From: Methylohalomonas lacus | Lineage (GTDB): Bacteria > Pseudomonadota > Gammaproteobacteria > Methylohalomonadales > Methylohalomonadaceae | Direction: 5' to 3' | Length of the DNA stretch: 64,000 nucleotides | Assembly: GCF_024808875.1 (NCBI RefSeq) | Contig: NZ_JANUCT010000014.1 | Coordinates: 19,356 to 83,355, forward strand | Shown here: one piece after another, positions 58,458 to 64,000 of the stretch | How positions within the stretch are numbered: position 1 is the stretch's first letter | Layout: the number at the start of each line of letters is the position of its first letter | The notes under the pieces: model-generated | Databases searched by the model: none | What the model was told of the DNA's origin: nothing | What the model saw: only the letters and a program-made list of their open reading frames with translations | Program-made: the position numbers and the translations under genes

Positions 58458-58537
58458 AATCGTCCCCGCTCAAGGTTAGAAATGGCAGGCGCGCAGAATG
58501 GCCGAATGCCCCCGTTTGCCGCCCCCTGCTACTATCG

Positions 58538-58554
58538 CTAGACTAATAGTCTAG
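58538..58554. promoter_or_regulatory. CTAGACT-AAT-AGTCTAG palindrome
   Basis: A perfect 7-bp inverted repeat around AAT (58538-58554) lies in the 160-bp divergent region between the FecR gene and barrel copy 2. It is A+T-richer than its surroundings and well placed for an operator controlling both; the regulator is unknown. Confidence 0.5.
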
Positions 58555-58617
58555 AACAGAACCGGCAAGTCAGGGGTGCGCCGGTCACAGAATGGTTCAA
58601 TAAAACCGGGGGCTGTA

Positions 58618-59826
58618 ATGGAGACTATGGGGTATCGCGGGCTGCAACAGCTCGCCGTGGTGGGGATTTGCAGTTTATTGATTTCTCAATCCGCTTTGGG
58701 GCAGTCGGCAGAAGGATGTGAGTTGGCGGGCCCAAACCTTGTTAAAGGGGAGGATTATTTTTGCGATGGTGATCAGTTTTGTAACTTTGCAGGTGAACCA
58801 ATAGAGTTTGCAACGGAAGAAGAACTCCTCGCATCTGTTGCCACGGAACCAGAGGAGTCTTGCAGTGCTATAAATACTGCAAGTGAAGTCCTGCAAAACG
58901 AATTCCAGCGTGTTCACATGAGCGACTTTCTCTACCGTTTCTCGGGCGTGATCCAGAATCGTTTCTTCGGCAACCGTCGTGGTGGCGGTGGCATCGCCGC
59001 CAATACCGGTGACGATATGACTGGCCGTGCCGCCGGTGACGGCTTCGATAACTGGTCGCCGTGGCTCAGCTATGCCCGCACCCGCTCCAGCAATGACCTG
59101 GCGTCGACGGCCTACAAGGGTACCATCGACAGCTTTCTCCTCGGTGCCGACTACACGTTTTCGGACAAGCTGGTCGCCGGTGTGTCGCTGGGCTACGACG
59201 ACAGCAATATCGACACGCGCTTCAACAACGGCGGCTACCAAACCGAGGGCTACACGATCGCGCCGTACGTGGCCTACCTGCTGACCGACACCATCAGCGT
59301 CGACGGCGCGCTCGGCTACTCGAACATGAACATCGACCAGAGCCGCACCAACCCGATCGACGGCAACCGCATCGTTTCCGATACCGACTCGGATCGTTGG
59401 TTCGTCGCCGCCAACGTGAACAAGTTTCACCAGTATGGCAACTTCATGCTGCTGGGTCGCGCCGGTCTCATCTACAGCGAGGACGACCGCGACGGCTTCA
59501 GCGAGCGCGGCAACGGCGGCCAGACGGTGGCGTCGAACCGCAGCGAGTTCGGCCAGGTCCAGATCGGCGGCGAGGTCGCTTACAGCGTTCACGCCATCGA
59601 GCCGTTCGCCAGCGTTTACTACCAGTACGACTTCGAGAACGAGACACCGGTGGTTGCCGCCGGCCAGCCGCGGCCCAGCGGTGACGACGACGAGTGGCGT
59701 TTGTCGGGCGGCTTCCGCTACTTTGGCAATAACGGCTTTAGTGGTGTGGTCGAATACAGCGGCAGCACCAGCCGTGACAATTTCGACAGTCACACGCTGA
59801 CGTTCATTGCCCGGCTGCAGTTCTGA
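58618..59826 (+). CDS. Autotransporter beta-barrel domain protein (barrel-only), copy 2
   Basis: Outer-membrane protein of 402 residues, paralogous to the 55074 gene. Signal peptide about 1-29 (ending near ALGQS), then a short N-terminal segment with five Cys (GCELAG, YFCDGDQFCNF, ESCSA), then the barrel, ending LTFIARLQF. Shared runs include GRAAGDG, SDKLVAGVSLGYDDSNIDTR and TIAPYVAYLLTDTISVDGAL. The start at 58618 has GGGGGC upstream; the frame extends 42 bp further without support. A lipoprotein hydrolase gene begins 2 bp after its stop. Confidence 0.75.
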   Translation: METMGYRGLQQLAVVGICSLLISQSALGQSAEGCELAGPNLVKGEDYFCDGDQFCNFAGEPIEFATEEELLASVATEPEESCSAINTASEVLQNEFQRVHMSDFLYRFSGVIQNRFFGNRRGGGGIAANTGDDMTGRAAGDGFDNWSPWLSYARTRSSNDLASTAYKGTIDSFLLGADYTFSDKLVAGVSLGYDDSNIDTRFNNGGYQTEGYTIAPYVAYLLTDTISVDGALGYSNMNIDQSRTNPIDGNRIVSDTDSDRWFVAANVNKFHQYGNFMLLGRAGLIYSEDDRDGFSERGNGGQTVASNRSEFGQVQIGGEVAYSVHAIEPFASVYYQYDFENETPVVAAGQPRPSGDDDEWRLSGGFRYFGNNGFSGVVEYSGSTSRDNFDSHTLTFIARLQF

Positions 59827-59828
59827 TA

Positions 59829-60707
59829 TTGACCGGTATATTGCCCCGGCAACTGGCGCTGCTGCTGACCGCTGTACTAGTGGCCAGCTGCCAGTCGACC
59901 GGTTTCCTGCATGATCCGGTGGCGCCGGCACGTACGCTGGCAACAGACGCGGGATTCAGTGAACAAAGGATCGCAGCGGGTGAATTCGAACTGTTCGGCT
60001 TCCGGCGCGGCTTCAGCGCCGGCTCGAGGAACCTGACCGTCTACATTGAGGGCGACGGTCGCGCCTTTGTCAGTCGCCGCCGCGTCTCGAACGATCCCAC
60101 ACCACGTGACCCGGTGGCGCTGCAGATGGCGGTCGCCGATCCGGCTGCCACGGTCGCCTACCTCGCCCGTCCCTGCCAGTTTGTGCAGCCCCTGCCGGAC
60201 AGCTGCGAGTCGCGTTACTGGACCACGGCGCGCTACGCACCGGCAGTTGTCGCGGCCATGAATACTGCGGTCGACCAGCTCAGGGCCGATAGCGGCGCGG
60301 CCAGTCTGACACTGGTGGGCTTTTCCGGCGGCGGTACGATCGCGACGCTGCTCGCGGCGCGGCGTGACGATGTCGACTGGCTGGTGACGGTGGCGGGCAA
60401 TCTCGATCACGCCGCCTGGACGCGGCATCACGGCGATACGCCGCTGGATGACTCGCTGAACCCGGCCGACGTGCGCGACCGGCTGGCCGATGTGCGCCAG
60501 CTGCACCTCGCCGGAGGTGACGACGATACCCTGCCGCCGGCGCTGGTGGCCGGGTTCGTGCGTGGCCTGCCGCCGGCGACGCCGGTCGAATTGCTGGTGT
60601 TCGACGACGCCGATCACGACGACTGGCCGGCCATCTGGGCGCGGCACGTCTGTACGCTGGCGTTTCGTGCGGATACGGCCGGCTGTGTGGCTGCCGCAGG
60701 CGGCTGA
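59829..60707 (+). CDS. Alpha/beta hydrolase lipoprotein
   Basis: Lipoprotein of 292 residues with a TTG start directly after barrel copy 2. The signal LALLLTAVLVASC has a lipobox with Cys20. The hydrolase fold has the nucleophile elbow GFSGGGT with Ser at about 165, and a C-terminal Asp/His in FDDADHDDW. Its substrate is unknown. The 2-bp spacing suggests translation coupled to the barrel protein. It converges with speD, whose stop is 1 bp away. Confidence 0.75.
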   Translation: MTGILPRQLALLLTAVLVASCQSTGFLHDPVAPARTLATDAGFSEQRIAAGEFELFGFRRGFSAGSRNLTVYIEGDGRAFVSRRRVSNDPTPRDPVALQMAVADPAATVAYLARPCQFVQPLPDSCESRYWTTARYAPAVVAAMNTAVDQLRADSGAASLTLVGFSGGGTIATLLAARRDDVDWLVTVAGNLDHAAWTRHHGDTPLDDSLNPADVRDRLADVRQLHLAGGDDDTLPPALVAGFVRGLPPATPVELLVFDDADHDDWPAIWARHVCTLAFRADTAGCVAAAGG

Positions 60708-60708
60708 T

Positions 60709-61542
60709 TCAGCGATTGCCGGGACTGAACATCGCGTCCTCGATGTTGCGGCCGTAGAAGATTTCCTGCATCTCGTGCTTCAGCCGCGACTCGATGTTGA
60801 GGCGCTCGTTCAGGTTCAGTGAGTCGGCATCGAGGCCGAACAGGTAGTCGTCCAGCTCGAAGCTCTTCAGCATCATCTTGGTGTGGAACAGCTTTTCCTC
60901 GTAGATGTTGACGTCCACGCACTGGAAGCGCTGCTTGGTCTCGGTCTCGAGGAAGTTCTGGATCGAGCTGATTTCGTGATCGATGTAGTGCTTCTTGCCG
61001 GTGGTGTCACGGGTGAAGCCGCGGATGCGGTAGTCCATGATGACAATGTCCGATTCGAAGCTGTGAATCAGGAAGTTCAATGCCTTCAGCGGCGAGATCT
61101 TGCCGCAGGTGCTGACGTCGATGTCGGCGCGGAACGTGCTGATACCCAGACGCGGATCGTTTTCCGGATAGGTGTGCACGGTCAGGTGGCTCTTGTCCAT
61201 GTGCGCGACCACCGCTTCCGGGTTCGGGCCGGGCGATTCGGCGTTGGTCACGCCCTCCAGCGCCGGCATTTCCTCGGAAATCAGGATGGTGACGCTGGCA
61301 CCGAGCGGATCGTAGTCGGTCTGGGCGATGTTGAGGATGTTGGCGCCGATGATGTTGGCTACGTCCTTGAGGATCTTGGTCAGGCGCTCGGCATTGTAGG
61401 CCTCGTCGATGTAATCCATGTACTCGTTCAGCTGCGACTCCGTCTGCGCGTAGGCGACGTCGTAGATATTGAAACTCAGCGACTTCGTCAGGTTATTGAA
61501 GCCGTGCAGCTGGACGTTTTTCTTGCTCATATCATTCGCCAT
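60709..61542 (-). CDS. speD: S-adenosylmethionine decarboxylase proenzyme, E. coli type
   Basis: Makes decarboxylated SAM for spermidine synthesis; 277 residues. The sequence follows E. coli SpeD throughout: [27 protein letters not shown], then [12 protein letters not shown] with Ser118 as the site of self-cleavage to the pyruvoyl cofactor, [15 protein letters not shown] and IFYGRN. AGGAGG precedes. GTG 61548, ATG 61542 and ATG 61530 are all possible starts; I chose 61542 on spacing. No speE lies beside it in the window. Confidence 0.94.
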   Translation of the reverse strand: MANDMSKKNVQLHGFNNLTKSLSFNIYDVAYAQTESQLNEYMDYIDEAYNAERLTKILKDVANIIGANILNIAQTDYDPLGASVTILISEEMPALEGVTNAESPGPNPEAVVAHMDKSHLTVHTYPENDPRLGISTFRADIDVSTCGKISPLKALNFLIHSFESDIVIMDYRIRGFTRDTTGKKHYIDHEISSIQNFLETETKQRFQCVDVNIYEEKLFHTKMMLKSFELDDYLFGLDADSLNLNERLNIESRLKHEMQEIFYGRNIEDAMFSPGNR

Positions 61543-61572
61543 GGTCACATCCCCTCCTGTTGAACCGACCCG

Positions 61573-61998
61573 CTAACCATCAGCGAGCGGAGGATGGTAG
61601 ATCATCTGTACTACGTTCCCTTCCGGGTCTTCACAATAGAAACTGCGGGCACCGTCGCGATGCGTGCGCGGCGCCGTTTTCATCGGCACGTCGTGACTTG
61701 TCAGGAATTCATACCACGCATCGGTCGCATCCGGCGTCTTTAGTATGAAGCCGATATGGTCGAGCCGCTGCACGCCGTCCGGCACATGACCGTCCGGCAG
61801 CCGGTGCAGGGCAAGATTGTCATTGCCGGAGCACAGGTAGACATTGTCGGCGTCCGGCCGCCACTCCACCGCCATGCCGAGCAGTTCGACATAGAAGCGC
61901 TCGCAGGTTTCCAGATCGCGGACATTCAGGGCGACGTGATGCAGCCCCAGCGTCGATTCGGGCCGTCTGGATTCCGATTGAGGTGACTGTTCCGACAC
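61573..61998 (-). CDS. VOC family protein (glyoxalase/dioxygenase superfamily)
   Basis: Small protein of 141 residues made of two beta-alpha-beta-beta-beta units. The first begins LGLHHVALNVRDLETCERFY and the second DHIGFILKTPDATDAWYEFL; FYCEDPEGNVVQMIYHP ends the fold. The likely metal ligands are His in LHHVAL, His in LDHIGF, and Glu/Gln near the C-terminus. The members catalyse varied reactions, so no function can be set. It is upstream of speD in the same direction with a 30-bp gap. Confidence 0.82.
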   Translation of the reverse strand: MSEQSPQSESRRPESTLGLHHVALNVRDLETCERFYVELLGMAVEWRPDADNVYLCSGNDNLALHRLPDGHVPDGVQRLDHIGFILKTPDATDAWYEFLTSHDVPMKTAPRTHRDGARSFYCEDPEGNVVQMIYHPPLADG

Positions 61999-62138
61999 GT
62001 TGACCGGTCCCCGGCTGTTGAGAACGCGGCAGCCTATCTTAATGCGCCCCCCATGAAAAGCCTTTTTGGCCGCGCTGCGGCGCGGCCGGCGGCCATAGCC
62101 GCTTGCTTCTAGCTGTGGGAGAATAGCCCGCTGTCAAC

Positions 62139-63053
62139 GTGAGCCAGACCATGCACAGCCCCGATCGCCCACTCTATCGCTCGGAAATCCGCGACCTGCC
62201 GCTGCTCAGCCAGGGCAAGGTGCGCGACATCTACGCCGTCGGTGACGACCACCTGCTGATCGTCACCAGCGACCGTCTGTCCGCCTTCGACGTCATCCTG
62301 CCGGATCCGATCCCTGACAAGGGCCGGGTGCTGAACCGGGTGGCGAATTTCTGGTTCGCGCGCACCGCCGGCCGCATCCGCAACCACCTCGCCGACATCC
62401 CGCTGGCCGACGTCGTTCCGGACGCCGCCGAGCGCGCGCCGCTGGAAGGCCGCAGCGTGGTCGTCCGGCGCTGCCAGGCACTGCCGGTCGAGGCGGTGGC
62501 CCGTGGTTACATCATCGGCTCCGGCTGGAAGGACTATCAGGGCAGCGGCCGTATCTGCGGCATTCCGCTGCCGGCGGGTCTGCGCCAGGCCGAGCAGCTG
62601 CCGGAACCGATCTTCACGCCGGCAACAAAGGCCGAGGTCGGCGACCATGACGAGAACATCAGCTTCGAGCAGATGGCCGACCGCATCGGCAAGGAACTCG
62701 CCGAACGCATCCGCGAGCAGACGCTGGCCATCTACAGCGAGGCCGCCGCCTACGCTGCCGAGCGCGGCATCATCATCGCCGATACCAAGCTCGAATTCGG
62801 TCTCGACGACGACGGTGAGCTCATTCTGATCGACGAGGTGCTGACGCCCGACTCGTCGCGCTTCTGGCCGGCGGATGAGTACCAGGTCGGTAGCAGCCCG
62901 CCGAGTTTCGACAAGCAGTTCGTGCGCGACTACCTGGAAAGCCTGGACTGGGACAAGAAGCCGCCGGCGCCGAGACTGCCCACCGAGATTATCGACAAGA
63001 CCGCGGCCAAGTACCGTGAGGCGGAAACCCGCCTGACCGGAGAGCGAGGCTGA
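62139..63053 (+). CDS. purC: SAICAR synthetase PurC
   Basis: Phosphoribosylaminoimidazole-succinocarboxamide synthase of purine synthesis; 304 residues, the longer form also found in fungi and many bacteria. Motifs are [58 protein letters not shown], and [20 protein letters not shown]. The frame opens at GTG 62139; ATG 62151 is an alternative. It is separate from purH and purD. Confidence 0.95.
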   Translation: MSQTMHSPDRPLYRSEIRDLPLLSQGKVRDIYAVGDDHLLIVTSDRLSAFDVILPDPIPDKGRVLNRVANFWFARTAGRIRNHLADIPLADVVPDAAERAPLEGRSVVVRRCQALPVEAVARGYIIGSGWKDYQGSGRICGIPLPAGLRQAEQLPEPIFTPATKAEVGDHDENISFEQMADRIGKELAERIREQTLAIYSEAAAYAAERGIIIADTKLEFGLDDDGELILIDEVLTPDSSRFWPADEYQVGSSPPSFDKQFVRDYLESLDWDKKPPAPRLPTEIIDKTAAKYREAETRLTGERG

Positions 63054-63109
63054 ACGCGGCCGCGATCGATTTTTAGACAACGGGAAATAACAAGAGGATC
63101 TGCAAACCC

Positions 63110-63745
63110 ATGCCCGAACTCGATACGCTTATTCAAGGTTTTCGCCGTTTTCGCCAACAGCACTTCATCGAAAGGCCCGAGATCTACCAGCAACTGGTGG
63201 CGCAGGGCCAGTCGCCGAAGGCGCTGGTTATCGCCTGCAGCGATTCGCGCGTCGATCCGGCGTTGATCACCGATGCCACGCCCGGCGACATCTTCGTGGT
63301 GCGCAACGTCGCCAACGTCGTGCCGCCGTTTGTCGACGACGGCAAGACCCACGGTACCTCGGCGGCGATCGAATTTTCCGTCAAGCACCTGCAGGTACCG
63401 CACATCATCGTCATGGGCCACAGCAAGTGCGGCGGCATTCGCGCGTTGATGGAAGGCAGTCATTCCAACCGGACGCACGGCTTCATCGATCCATGGATGA
63501 GTGCCATGAAACCTGCGCGTGACATCGTCAAACAGGAAAGCGCGGACGCGGATCTTGATAGCCAGTGCCAGCAGTGCGAGCGTGCCGCCGTCGGCGTGTC
63601 ACTGGAAAACCTGATGGGCTTTCCGTTTGTGCGCGAAGCCGTCGAGGCCGGGCGGCTGATACTCAACGGCTGGTATTTCGATTTCGAACAGGGTGAACTG
63701 TTCGAGCGTCAGGTTGATGGCGCCTACAAGCCATTGAGTGAGTAA
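63110..63745 (+). CDS. can: Beta-carbonic anhydrase
   Basis: Zinc enzyme of 211 residues interconverting CO2 and bicarbonate. Zinc ligands are Cys43 (ACSDSRVDP), His104 and Cys107 (GHSKCGGI), with Asp45/Arg47 as the catalytic dyad. The N-terminal helix FRRFRQQHF is typical. It is probably a housekeeping source of bicarbonate for AccC and purine synthesis. It starts 56 bp after purC. Confidence 0.95.
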   Translation: MPELDTLIQGFRRFRQQHFIERPEIYQQLVAQGQSPKALVIACSDSRVDPALITDATPGDIFVVRNVANVVPPFVDDGKTHGTSAAIEFSVKHLQVPHIIVMGHSKCGGIRALMEGSHSNRTHGFIDPWMSAMKPARDIVKQESADADLDSQCQQCERAAVGVSLENLMGFPFVREAVEAGRLILNGWYFDFEQGELFERQVDGAYKPLSE

Positions 63746-63909
63746 TCGGTCAATTGAAACCGCAAATGAACGCGAATACGGGAAAGCTGGTGAGTGGTTA
63801 TTGGTGATTCGTGATTGGCAAGGCTCGCCATTGCGAGAGCGCGTCAGCTGACAGCGCGCAGCGCCACCTTTTTCCTTCCCCCTTGATGGGGGAAGGTACG
63901 GATGGGGGT
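63746..63909 (+). repeat. Family A and family B repeats after the carbonic anhydrase gene
   Basis: AACCGCAAATGAACGCGAAT (63755-63774) is a family A unit. TTATTGGTGATTCGTGATTGG (63798 on) begins a family B element whose body has GAGCGCGTCAGCTGACAGCG and a CCTTCCCCC/GGGGGAAGG hairpin to about 63900. No coding sequence is seen. Confidence 0.75.
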
Positions 63910-64000
63910 ACGAACCGGAGACATAGGTTACAGAACGAACCGGGGACATGGGTAACACTTTGCGGCATAGGTTTAACAGGAGAAGCGACCGATGCCCTGG
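63910..64000 (+). mobile_element. Left end of an IS481-type insertion sequence
   Basis: Two direct copies of CGAACCGGRGACATRGGT followed by TWACA (63911-63932 and 63936-63957, 25 bp apart) are typical of the ends of IS481/rve-type elements. A ribosome site (AGGAG) and ATG CCC TGG (63992) follow; IS481 transposases often begin Met-Pro-Trp. Only three codons are in the window, so the identity rests on the left-end repeats. Confidence 0.55.

Overview
The window is a G+C-rich chromosomal segment of a free-living gammaproteobacterium. The evidence is the gene order aroQ-accB-accC-prmA-dusB-fis, the block 6S RNA-zapA-zapB-like-ygfB-pepP-ubiH-ubiI, an E. coli-type SpeD, and a Type II sulfide:quinone reductase gene set. 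I saw no tRNA or rRNA gene and no CRISPR array. Almost all of the window is ordinary core genome; the accessory part is roughly 50.7-60.7 kb plus the right edge.

Layout. 0-15.3 kb is a phosphate block: the end of pstS, then pstC-pstA-pstB, an OprP/OprO-type porin, phoB-phoR, phoU, ppk, ppx and sixA. PHO-box-like sites point both ways between the porin and phoB. 15.4-17.6 kb is groES-groEL with a perfect CIRCE operator and a strong promoter lying in the end of fxsA. 18-21 kb is cutA-dsbD-tlpA. 21-30 kb holds aroQ, accBC, prmA, dusB-fis, purH and purD, with a MITE-like insertion between purH and purD. 30-38.7 kb has an APH/P-loop kinase fusion, an uncharacterised protein, DUF427, hisB-hisH, hemF, dtd, a small membrane protein, rpiA and ilvA. 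38.8-42.8 kb is a sulfide/persulfide island: a CsoR-family repressor, two half-size YeeE/YedE proteins, Type II SQR, a TauE/SafE exporter and an ETHE1-type persulfide dioxygenase, with G-tract palindromes at two promoters.

42.9-50.7 kb runs from an EVE-domain protein through 6S RNA, cell-division and ubiquinone genes to glnS. 50.9-52.2 kb is an IS110-family element with a candidate bridge RNA, set between two ATTCCGG palindromes. 52.2-52.7 kb is packed with dispersed repeats. 52.7-60.7 kb is an envelope/accessory block: a GMC oxidoreductase with its Tat-type small subunit, two paralogous barrel-only autotransporter proteins, a glycosyltransferase, a FecR-domain protein and a lipoprotein hydrolase. 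The window closes with speD, a VOC protein, purC, a beta-carbonic anhydrase, and the left end of what looks like an IS481-type element.

Repeats are a theme. At least three dispersed families recur in the gaps: (A) ACCGCAAATGAACGCGAAT units, (B) a roughly 100-bp element headed TGATTGGTGATT, and (C) GTAG-headed REP/REPIN hairpins. The convergent ppk and ppx stop codons lie inside inverted heads of family B.
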